DNA of 64,000 nt from Embiotoca jacksoni. Lineage: Eukaryota; Chordata; Actinopteri; Embiotocidae. Made by a program: the position numbers and the translations under genes. Positions 1 to 11,049 of the stretch are shown here, piece by piece. A model generated the notes under the pieces. That model saw only the letters and a program-made list of their open reading frames with translations, ran no database searches and was not told where the DNA came from. How positions within the stretch are numbered: the first letter of the stretch is position 1; each line of letters opens with the position of its first letter. The stretch covers positions 21,898,501 through 21,962,500 of the forward strand of contig JAKOON010000008.1 in the NCBI GenBank assembly GCA_022577435.1, read 5' to 3'.

Positions 1-752
1 ACTGGAAATGAGCAACACATATGAAATCCGCCCCAAGCCACGTCTACCCAACTATTAACCCACACACAAATTTCATGTGTGTCACTTACACGCAGGCTTT
101 AAAGTATGAGTGCGTCAGTGCCCTTTAAATACTGTATGTTCATTCGCAAGTTTGTTCACCTTAAATTTCAGATAAACCAAGGTTAAAATTTATAATTTTA
201 TTTTGGAAAACTAATTTAAATGATGAGACTCTGAGTTCACTGTGTCTATCTGTGTGTATGTGAGTGTTAGCGTTGGCCTCATTAAGAGCGAGTTGATGGG
301 TTGGCAAGGTTAATACAGATTCATAATCTAAGCTGCACAGCTGCAAACCCCCCCCCCCCATACTTATGAGCTGGGTTTACAGTGGTGTTTGTATGTGTGC
401 GTCAGTGTGTGTTAAATCTTCATGTGTGCTTATAGACATGATTTTTGTGTGCACTTGTCTCCCATATTTGTGCGGCTCAGCCTGTGTCCTGTAATCTGGT
501 TTACAGGAAACACACCACAGCCAAACACATGGTCAATTTCCCCTCCCGGTCCTATCATTAGCCTGGGGCCTAATCCTTAGTTATAATTCAGATGATGGGC
601 CCTGCCAGTGGGGGCCCACTAATAAGTCACATAAATCACAGTGTGAGGCTGAGGCCGGGTAAAGGGCCAGTGAAGTCAGTCATTTCCTCCTACTGCAGGC
701 AGAAAGATCTCCATGTCGCTTGATTACCAATAAGGGCCGATGAAAAGGGCAG

Positions 753-754
<2 letters not shown>

Positions 755-812
<58 letters not shown>
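755..812. repeat. (AC)29 microsatellite
   Basis: Uninterrupted AC run of 58 bases. Confidence 0.97.
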
Positions 813-815
<3 letters not shown>

Positions 816-1209
816 CAGAAAGAGTGGTAATCTAAAGCTGTTCATGCTTTGAATACTGAGTATGGTGAAATACCAAAGGAGTGCAGCTGAGCAGTGGGGG
901 AGAATATATGTTAGCGTGCGCTGAATGCCGCAGATTAGTTTATCCTGGTTGAGCCCTTTTACTTTTCTCACACATCAAAATATTTGAACAAGTTAAAGAT
1001 CAAAAGATATATTTCAAAAAGGAAAAATAACACCTTCCTCCCTTAATCAATTCCTTTTACTTTTCAGTGCTAACTTGCTTTAGCCAATTTATTTCCGCAT
1101 CATGACATTGGGTCACCTTGAAGTACATGCAGGATTTGTATTGTATGATATCACAAAGTGGAAAAAGGCTGTGTGTTAGGAACAAGATTAACAGCCCCGG
1201 TCTGATATG

Positions 1210-1314
1210 GGATTATCACAGCTCTCGAGCAGGACATGGATGCCTATGGATTAGATCTCACACCAGAGATTAATCCAGGACAATCTGCTATGACTTGATT
1301 TTCCAACAGGATTA
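1210..1314. promoter_or_regulatory. Homotypic cluster of GGATTA/TAATCC sites (putative)
   Basis: GGATTA occurs at 1,210, 1,248 and 1,309, and its complement TAATCC at 1,271: four sites in 105 bp. This is the core bound by K50 homeodomains (Otx, Pitx, Gsc type). Site density is seen; enhancer activity is inferred. Confidence 0.35.
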
Positions 1315-4189
1315 GTTCTTTAACACATGCTTCCACTATTAAAGATCTAAAACTCCATTTTATAGATTAATGTATCAGATAAAATTGTCCCACGTATCTA
1401 TGGCTAATCTATGGGGATTCATGCTAAGACTTTGTCCTGCGTATGAAAGGCAGGAGAGTTTTCGTACTCAGGGTCTCAGTTCTTCTCAGCGATTTAAGAT
1501 TTAAGTTCTTTAAGAGTAAAGTGTGTCTGAAACGTGTGTGAGGTAGCCTTACTTTACAATGAGTCCTGGAGGATGGTAAAGGTGGAAGGGAAAGTAAAAC
1601 CACTTGAAATTCATCTGTCCTGGAACATCATCCTTTAAAGGAACATGATCACATATCAGGAGCGACCAATTAAAAGAACACAAAAATAATAGAAAACATT
1701 TTATAAAACCAGCAGAAAGTACATTTATTTGATATTTGTGAACATGACCAATGTCACTAGAAAGATCACCATGAGCATTGAATGAGCTTTTCTGAAATAT
1801 TATAAAGCTAATGACAGTAGTAATCTCAAATCAAGGTCGCTGAGGTAATGATTTTAAGTGAATGTCATCCTATTCACAAAAATCATCCTCATTTGCATTA
1901 CATTGACAGCACTGTCCCAGAAAAAAGGACAGGGCACTCAGCCATGCCGTCTCTGTGGCTACCATCTGATTCTTAACGTGCAAATAAAGCAGAAGCTATA
2001 CATGCAAGTTGGAGATGATCGGTTCGTCTTTTTTAACCCGACAAGCGACGCATTCGTCCCTGTTACACATTCGTGCATATTCTAATGTTTTCATGGAATA
2101 TTTACTTTACATTTTCTTACTGATGGCAAATCTATTTAACAATGAGCTACAGATATACTTCCATATATTAATAATCCTATTTTCATGCCATGTTTATTGC
2201 TCTCACCAGTTTAGTGATGGTAAACAAAGCTCTACAGTGTTTCCTTGCATTCAAAGCACGCCTTTAAATAAAATGTATGTGTAATGTAATGTAATTGTAG
2301 TATTTCAAACTGAATGCAGAGATTTGTAGCCTTTGTAAAATAGTTCAGCTGTATTTGTCTTGCCTTTAGCGCATAGTATTCTACATTTAAAGACATCAGT
2401 ACATAAGCATATCAGTTAAAAGGCTTAATAAAATGTCAATTAACTGTAAAACCTCGACTGTTCTGACTTTTTTCATAAAACAGGACCAATAGATTGTTTT
2501 GTCTTACCTCAGTTTGGCTTTGTTCTGCCTGACATTGTACTTGATTCCTGGCCTCTGTGTTTAAACATTTCGATTTTCAACATTAAGACAGCTCTCTCCC
2601 TCCATGTGCGTGTGTGTGTCTGTCCTCTTTTCATCATTTGTGCCTCACTGTTGCATAGATCATACATGTACCCAGTTCTTTACTGCATACAGAGAGTGTG
2701 CGTGGGCGTTGGACAGTGACATGTGAGCCTGCTCTAAAGCGCAGCAATGAGGACATTCGTTTTCTTAACACATCCATTAAAAAGAACTCTGTAAAACAGA
2801 CAGTGTGTTCTGACAGCTCTGAGGACTGAACTGACCTCCCCTCGTTTGATGAAGGCTTACGTTATACTTCACGCTACAGTAAACCATAAACTTTATTAAA
2901 TCCTTCACTGCACTGATTGTGTCCTCAACTGCTCCAATACTGGTGGTCCAGTTTCTTCTGAGAACATCTCCCACATAAACACATGTACATAAAGACACAC
3001 ATACAGATATTGTAGAAGGCAGCAGCAAATATCAAGTCACAAGAAACAGAAAAATAAGTTACAATTAAATGTGGACACAGGAAAATAGATCTAAATTAAC
3101 AGGTGCAGCAATTATCTAAAGAAAAACACAGAGCTGAATGTGAGACAGTCAATACAGGAACATGCAGGAGAGAACTGGAAGCTAAGTGACTGTGGGAGGA
3201 TGTTAATGTTGAGGGTTGAGAGAAAGAACTGTAATGAGTGAAGTTATCCAACACCTGCAGCTGACTCCAGAGATGTCAGTTGGTAATTAGTGCAATAGTG
3301 TTTCAAAATGTTTGAAAATCCTCTACAAGTGGCACAAAAAGTGGGCATCTTCAGGCTTACTTATCCCAAGTTTCACTCATGAGTTTGTGGATTAAACTCA
3401 GCAATAACAACCTCATCCATGAAAGAGAAAATTATAAGCAGCAAATTAGCACAACATTAATGTGGGTCATTATTATAGCTGCTGAATTTTCACAAGTACA
3501 CACTGCTAAGCTTTCAGCCCAATGAGAAGGTATTTACAATATAATGCTAACTGACATATAGAGGTCTCCAGAGCAGTAGTTACACAGACAGAGGAGGATT
3601 AACTGGCTGCCTCAACTCTCTCCCTCATGAAAGTATCCTTCTCTCTTTCATTAAGTGAATAAACCATCCCTTCACTCATTGGTGTGCAGAAAAGAAGAAA
3701 AAAAGGAGAGGCTCAGTTTTTGGAGGGCAGTCTGACATGACAATACAGAGGCAGAAACGTGTTTCAGGGGCAACATAGGAAGATTCAAACTTTAATTTTC
3801 AGAACGGTGGGATTAGGTTAATCCGAAACACGGAGCGCGGATCTGACAAACTCTTTATGCGACTCTACAGGAATTAGGGTGTTAAACATACTAAATAGTT
3901 GCTATGGCTCAGAGGGAAAAACAGAGAGAGAAGAAACCTACAGAGTTGGTCTACATATTTCAACTTTTTCACCATGTTCACAGATGGAAAACAGGACACA
4001 CAAATTCATGCAACTAAACACCAAACTATAGTTTCTGATGTTTAGACAAGAAGTTCTTCTTTGCACACTCTTTTGTACGTAAGACACAATCAGAAGTCGA
4101 GTTATAAACAGCAACCAGGTCGTATACAGTTTGTGCTAACAGATGAACTTTCCCCATACCGCCACTCTATCCTGCACAGCTGAAATTGA

Positions 4190-4300
4190 ACACAGCAGAA
4201 AATATTTGTATCGGTGGATCTGACTGAGAACCTGAGGACACTGTGCACCCCAGGCATGTCAATCAAATCAGGCACAAACCAAAACATACCTCTCTGAGAA
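4190..4300. repeat. Dispersed teleost repeat, copy B (fragment)
   Basis: GGTGGATCTGACTGAGAACC at 4,213 is identical to the 20-mer in copy A near 16,587, and both are followed by a similar GGACACT and C-rich stretch. After it comes GTCAATCAAATCAGGC, another word I associate with this repeat. Only part of copy A is represented here. Confidence 0.5.
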
Positions 4301-4868
4301 ATTATTTTCAGAAAGACCATCAGAACACTGATAAGAAGGAGGGGATTTAGTTAATGAAACCATAATGACTTGTAGGAAATGTATTTACTTTGCTTTTAAT
4401 GAAAGAAATTGATGATTTTAGAGCAGAATTCTTTACTTTAATAAGACACTTCTGTATTCGCTTTACCTTTCAGTCCCAGAGACTACCTCATATTTTTCAA
4501 CAGTCTATGGTTGGTACTTGTGTTCTACCTGAAGATACAAAATCATATTTTCTGTTGTGTGATTATTGATCAATAGTTTCACTTTATTATTTGCTAAATA
4601 TTTCAAATCCTCCACTCTGGCAGTGACAGAAGAGGAGTATAAACACACAAAACAACAGCCCAGCCTTGTTCAGTTTCCGTGTGTGTCCACCTTAAGTTAA
4701 TAAGTTATCCACTTCTTATATTTCACAGGGGAAATAATCTCAGAAGCAAGCAGGAAAGAAAGAGAAAGAAAAAGAATGTTCTAATATTATCACAGCTTTG
4801 GCGGCACACAATAAGGTGCTAATTAAAACACTACTGAAAGACAAAAGTGTGCATGACAACACGGATAC

Positions 4869-4895
4869 AAACACACACACACACACACACACACA

Positions 4896-4949
<54 letters not shown>

Positions 4950-4989
4950 GACAGACACACACAGACAGACACACACACACAGACACACA
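4869..4989. repeat. Compound (AC)n(AGAC)n microsatellite
   Basis: AC repeats broken by AGAC units, mostly in the right third. Confidence 0.95.
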
Positions 4990-4999
4990 AAGGCCCCTG

Positions 5000-7685
5000 T
5001 GAAACAGTGTTTACTTTGGTGGTCAGATTGATGTCTGGATGTCACTTGCTGTTATGACTCCATACAGCAATAAAACGACATGGATATTACACTGAATACA
5101 ACTTACACTGAAGGCTTTGTTGTTTCTTTCAATTCTGCCCAGAGCTTCCTAAAGAAAAGAAAACTGAGATACTTTAACACTATAATTTTTGATTTATTCT
5201 CGGATTGTCATTTGCTTTTTCTGGAGTATCCACTCCCCTCAATGTGAATAGTCCATATCTGTAGTATGTCCAAGTTGTGACTATGTTGCAGTCTGATTTA
5301 CTAGGGCAACAATCACTCTCTTCCACTTCTGTGATGGCTTTCACCGTTTGATTTCTGAAAGTTGGAACAGATTAAGGAATGCCTACTTGATTCTGCAGCT
5401 CTGACAATAAAACCGGACATCTGATTAATGGTATTAGGTAGCTGTTCATGTCACTGTAGGTCCATTAAGACATTATATCTTACCATATATGTTTTGTCAA
5501 TGAATTACAGCTGTAAAAATAACACCAAACATTAAAATGGTCACAGGATTGTATGTACCTTCCTTTGTTTTCAATTAATCGTTGGTTATCTGCAGATCTG
5601 CCAGTAATTTTAGAGGTACATTCGGTTGGAGTTTAACACGGTTTCCAGAGAGAGAAAAATGTTGATGAAGTGATGTTCATCTACTGGATTTAGAGCTGAC
5701 AGCCTGTGAGGGGGTTGACTTCCTTCTCTGTGTGAGATGAGCATTTCTGAAATTGAAGCTAAGGAACCTCACCAGCCCACAGTCATGCTAACAATTCATC
5801 CTCATTTAGTTAATGAACATCCTCCTACACATCCCATCTCTTTTGTCATGCCCCCCCACCACCACAACCACCACCACCTCCCCCGCCACCCTCTCTTCAT
5901 CTCTTTTCTTCTTTGCTCTCCATCTCCCTCTCTGAATAACTCGCTGCTTTCTCCTTCCTCGCCATCTTTGCCTGTTTCTCCGACTCCCTTGCTCACTTCT
6001 ACCTCTCTATTCACTCCCTTCAATTTCCCTTCCTCCTCCCCTTCCTCCCCCTCCTCCAGCAAGCATCCTCATAATGCTAATTACAGTAACATGAAATCAT
6101 TAGAATAGCCATCCCAATCTCTGCCACGGTAATTCCATAATCATTACCGTCTCTGCCTTCAGCCCTCGCAGCTACACAGGAGTCAATGCTAGAGCCGGAC
6201 TACCTGACTCCATCTACGTGCAGCAGCAATTAGTAAAGCCTTATTGCCTGGGATCTATAGCACCGGTAAACAATGGAACTAATGTCTCTGTGTATGTCCA
6301 CAGAATAGCGTCTCAACTGCTGGTCATCAATCTTTAAGCTGTAGCAAGCTGCAGGGTGTGCAGACACTCATTCAAGCCCAGCATGGTTACATCAGTTTAA
6401 TAGATTATTATAATAGCAACCATAATAAAAACTAACCTAGTGATGTGGTCGGTCTAAATATTATCTAGAACATGAGTATTAAATACATTGTAGAATCACT
6501 GGCAGCCTTTTCAAGGGGTTTTGTGGATGTTTTTCCATAAGTACAGGCATCATTTCATTTCTGGGCTAACAGGTAGAAACTAGATAGGTCTATCAAGTCC
6601 CCCTGGCTATTTATTGCGATTGTCAGCTTCAGAGAATGTGTTGATCTGCAAAGATTTGAGTCTTGGCACACTTGGATTCACATATTTTTTGTTTATGTGG
6701 TTGCCTTTTGCTTTTGCAAAAAAAGATAAGACATAGAACTCAGTTTTGTGCAGATTTATTTGACTTTCATAATGTGTAACTGCCTAATTAATACATGCAA
6801 AGTCTTGATTACTTGATTAGTGGTGATTAGCTGATTGGTCGGACGAGACACGCGGAACAATGGATGAATACACTTAGTGAATAATACTGTTTCTGTCTGA
6901 CAAAGAACAGCCTAATGTGCCGTTGGATATGCTGCCGTAGAGATGACCCCTCTCCCTGCATGTGTCCAGGCTGGCCATGATTCCGCATACATTACCCTTG
7001 AGTCAAGGCAGCCAGAAAGATGGAATTTAAAAGAGGCTCCCTCCTACTGACATCTACTTGTATTCTCTACCAACCGCAGCTCTATGCAATTTCTTACAAT
7101 CCAATTTACGTTTCATAAGGTGTGAGAGCCAAACACAACACAGGAATAATACTGTCAGCAGGAACACAAAGGTCACCTGTTGTGTGGACATTATGCACAA
7201 ACTCCGACAGCTACACAAACACAAAGACACACACGTAAATAAACACAATCATGTAGGAGGGTTGTGTCTTCACTACGATTGGCAGGTGTCTGAGGCATTG
7301 ACAGGTATGATGGAGCTGACTATTACACATTAAAGCAGCAAGTCTCAGCTAATACCTTCTGACACACCGCTAGCTCGCCACTATTTTGACCGTATGCTGA
7401 CCTGTGATGGCTCAAGTTACTGCATGCTTGTCACATCACGTTTGGGTTGCTGATCCAAGCTCTGACATTGCGCTTCTCCTTCAGTCTCTCAGGTAATAAT
7501 TGGTCTTGAGCTGTAATCCCGGTGTAAACCTGGGCTCAGTCACTGACGGGGGATTAAGATGACAATGTTGCCAAAAGTCGTGCATGCACGCTGCCTTTCT
7601 CCCTCTCGCTTTTTCACACATCTGTCTGTCCTCTACTTTTCTTTTTCTGTTTGCTATCGCTCACCGCGCCTCTTCACAAGGAGTC
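5000..7685. other. Unique non-coding sequence with a polypyrimidine tract
   Basis: From 5,850 to 6,060 the plus strand is strongly C/T-rich, ending in CTCCTCCAG. The open frames on both strands here (123 and 86 codons) simply reflect that composition. An 8-bp inverted repeat lies at 6,126-6,150. No gene is seen. Confidence 0.55.
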
Positions 7686-7688
7686 ATG

Positions 7689-7720
7689 CACACACACACA
7701 CACACACGCACACACACACA

Positions 7721-7791
<71 letters not shown>
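7689..7791. repeat. (CA)n microsatellite, about 51 units
   Basis: CA run with a CG interruption near 7,708 and a TA interruption near 7,728. Confidence 0.96.
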
Positions 7792-7794
<3 letters not shown>

Positions 7795-8446
7795 CTCACT
7801 ACAGCGCAACGCTGCACATCAGTATTTATGACCTGAAAACTGCCGTTGACCATTCGTGTATGTGTGCGCACACTCTTCAGCCGAGTGCTTACATCAGGTA
7901 GGAGAGGATTAAAGGATGAGAGGAAAATAATGAAATGTGTTTTTTTGACCTCCACAGGACATAGAAGGGGACAGCAGACATCACAGACTTGATTCTGATG
8001 TGGCTTATATTAAGCTAACTTTTACAAGGGAGCTACTGATCCCCTTATTATTACCTTAAAGCCCGAGCTTCTATAGGAGCATTGATAGGCTCAAAGGCCA
8101 ATCTAGTAAGCACAGCATTTCCATTAGCGTGATGAGATTCAGTGATCTGAATGGAGAATTTGCAAAAAACAAATATTAAGGGGAGAATTTGAGAGAAAAG
8201 GCCAAAAAAAAACATATTTTACAACTAAAACTGTGATAATGTAGCAAATTGAGTTGTTGTCTGTAAGAATGTGAATGAAGTCAGTATTTCAAAAGATACG
8301 AGTTTGAGGGGCATTTATTAAGCTACACGTTTTGTAAGTGCTGTGCACTAGAGATGGAAGATGGTTCACGAAATTTTGGCTTCGGTTCAAATCATGGTTT
8401 TGAGTTCATATTTTTTCGTTCAGTAAAGCAGTAAAGTGTATGTGCA

Positions 8447-8486
8447 TGTGTGTGTGTGTGTGGTGGTGTGTGTGGGGGGGGGGGGG
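8447..8486. repeat. (TG)n tract followed by a G13 run
   Basis: Short imperfect TG repeat ending in thirteen consecutive G (8,474-8,486). Confidence 0.85.
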
Positions 8487-8692
8487 CACTGCTAATTTCA
8501 ACATCTTTTTTGTGTACTTGGCAAAGGGCTCACCTTGACAAAATTCTGGCTAAGAATAGAAAGAACAGAAACATTCCTCATTGTCAAATCTTAATGAAAA
8601 AAAAATTGATTTTCTGATAAATGCAAACAAAAAGTACAGCTTTGTTATTTATATTAGCTTATTTATTATGAATAAAAATGGCCACCTTAAAG

Positions 8693-8910
8693 ACATAAAG
8701 GCCATCAACAAAACTGCAGAGAAGCTACGATCATAGAATGCTCGCTTGACTGTCTCTCATAATAACATAGCTTTTTATCACCATACTCCAAACTGATGTA
8801 GTGGGCAGTCACAGTTTGGTAACTTGCAGCCGCCCCGGAGGTCCATCCGTCTGTTGTAAGAGCTATCAACGCTGGACAATTCTTTGACAATTGGTCGTCG
8901 CTGCTCAAGT
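8693..8910 (-). pseudogene. hAT transposase fragment (catalytic-domain start)
   Basis: The minus strand encodes ALTTDGWTSGAAASYQTVTA followed by HYISLEYGDKKL. LTTDGWTS...SYxxVTAHYI is the hallmark around the first catalytic Asp of hAT transposases; the DGWTS codons lie near 8,837-8,860. The open stretch is about 67 codons. It is followed by a stop at its 3-prime end, and no further transposase is recognisable on either side. A run of 13 G at 8,918-8,930 lies just upstream. The sequence CACTAGAGATGG at about 8,347 could be an element end, but no partner end was found. It appears unrelated in detail to the 37.2 kb hAT relic, since that copy has lost the corresponding region. Confidence 0.75.
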
Positions 8911-9039
8911 GTTCAATGGGGGGGGGGGGGTATTATAGCACGGCTCAAGTAATTTATCGTATGCTGGGATTCCGCATCATCTGCGACTGCTGCAAATCTT
9001 TTGCCATAAACACCTTCAATGTTTTAGTTCTTTTTTCAC

Positions 9040-9295
9040 CAGATTTAGCTAGGTTTTGGGAATGTGGATTTGGGCCAGTTTGGGCTGAGCATTGGCTCAT
9101 TTAGCTGCATTCAGACCCACCGTGGAAGATGTGTAGTGACCTGAATTTGGGCAAAATGCAGACTTGGTTCAGTTTCAGCAGCTGGACTTGGGCCAGTATA
9201 TTTGAGCTGATTCTGGGGCGTTAATTATATCATATTTGGGCAGAGTTGTTTTTTCTGGCGAGCCAGATTTGGACCATTATTAAGCCAAGACATTT
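9040..9295. repeat. Degenerate TTTGGGCCAG-word region
   Basis: Related words GATTTGGGCCAGTTTGGG, GACTTGGGCCAGT, TTTGGGCAGAG and GAGCCAGATTTGGACCA recur at irregular spacing. This suggests an old degenerate repeat next to the hAT relic. No period could be fixed. Confidence 0.3.
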
Positions 9296-10410
9296 TGGCT
9301 ACTTCATCCATGACGATAATTTACCTATTCTATGATTGTGAATATTGTCTGAGGGTTTTGAAAGATTATGATGAAAATGCATTTGTTGTAAGGATACCTT
9401 GTTCCTTTTTTTGATTGTGATCCTCAAGATTTTATTGATAATGTACGTGAAATCAGCCCATCCATATAAATTAAACTGTAAAATTCATAAGAGCTTTCAT
9501 TTTTTCTTATAAGGTTTGGGCAAGCTTCACTGTATTTTGATGAGGATACAATGTTCATGTTATCAATTGTTAATATAACTCTGGTAAATTGTATATGGGT
9601 TTGTTAATTTAAAAAAAAAAAACTTGGGGGTGACATGGATTACTTGCACAATTTTAAGGCCCTGCAAAAGTCAAGTAACGGCACAGGAAGTTTTGAAACT
9701 ACGAAGGCTGATCAATGGATTATAGTGTAGAAACTTTTATAAAATGTAGCACACCACTGGACTGACAAACCTAAAAGGGATGTCTGAAAACCATGACCAG
9801 ACATGGCAGTCAAGGGAATTGAAAGACGGTGTGGCCAGTATAGTGATAAGAGCAATGAAGAATGGTCCTGACTCAACCTCTCATTTTGATCCAGCATCAC
9901 TTGGATTCTGTGTGTTTGGGCTATGTGTTGGGGTGTGCGGTATGTCTCTGATAAAATGAGAAAAAATTTAAACCAAATGCTCCCCTCTCGTCTTGGACCA
10001 TCAAAGGGACTTGTGGTGAGGTATGCTCTGTCACTGATGCCGTGCCAATGTTTCACTCAAAGACATGCAGCCAAGGGCAGCATGGGAGTGGGAAGGCAGG
10101 CACAAAGCAAGGGGAAGGGAGTGGTTCTGGCACAAGCATCATAATATTAAGGTTTCCAAGTCCTCCCTCCACATCTGAGAGGAAGACAAAAACAGAGAAA
10201 CCCCAACCGCATTTCCCCCTGAAAATATCGAAGGCTTCATTCATTTTCCCCTTTGAATTTCCATAATGTGACAAAACCATGAACCATGAGGCTCATTACA
10301 ACAAAGATCATTTTCAACTTTTAAGTATTGTATTTAATAAATGATGGCCAGAATTAGAATTTATAACACAGGCATATTCATGCAGGTACGAGGACACATA
10401 CTACCACCTT

Positions 10411-10411
<1 letters not shown>

Positions 10412-10483
<72 letters not shown>
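10412..10483. repeat. (CA)36 microsatellite
   Basis: Uninterrupted CA run of 72 bases. Confidence 0.97.
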
Positions 10484-10486
<3 letters not shown>

Positions 10487-10757
10487 ATCCATAACATGCC
10501 CCAGAGATCCACCATTATTGGATGAAAGCATCAGAGGGGAGCACTCCTTTCAACCCTCTCCTCCTCTTGCCTTGAATTCCAGGGGGAGGAGAGTCATTGA
10601 TGCCTACTTGACCTGTCTGGTTTACATATTCATGAGGGGATGGAGAAGATGGATATGGGCTGATGTTCCATTCGCTCTAACTTAATTCTCCCTCTCTTGC
10701 TCTTTTGCTCTCTCTTCCTCTCCGTCTGTCTCCTCCGCCTCCTCCACCACCCCCCAG

Positions 10758-10786
10758 AGTGCACACACAGGCCTCCACAGCAGGAG
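10758..10786 (+). other. Exon-like segment, 29 nt (putative)
   Basis: A polypyrimidine tract from about 10,683 runs to a CAG acceptor at 10,755-10,757, and the segment ends at GAG before a GTGAGG donor. The borders are good splice-site matches, but nothing shows transcription and no gene is recognised around it. Confidence 0.25.
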
Positions 10787-11049
10787 GTGAGGGTGACAGA
10801 CAGCAGGGCTCCTCCACTCAGACTTTTGCCAGTCACTGAACGTCCGCATTATGCACCAGCAGGCCGCAACACAATGAATGTCACATGAGCAATAATACCT
10901 CTCTGCCACTCACATATGGTCGCTGTTATACAGTCTATGCTAATGACTTTGTTTTCTTTTGTAATATAATAGGGTGTTGTATTTGTGAGAACTGTCGCTC
11001 TGTGTTTGTCTCAAACGGTTGATGTCTTTTTGATGAAGACCATTACTCC

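Larger units (their letters stand above)
1..4189. other. Unique non-coding sequence
   Basis: Apart from the (AC)29 tract, a C12 run at 348-359 and the GGATTA cluster, I see no gene or transposon. An inverted GGATTA-GGT-TAATCC pair lies at 3,810-3,824. Short frames here lack recognisable products. Confidence 0.6.

Noticed and set aside
5737..6108. 123-codon Pro/Ser/His-rich frame
   Set aside because: It reflects a C/T-rich tract; the opposite strand is equally open with Glu/Gly, which shows a compositional cause.
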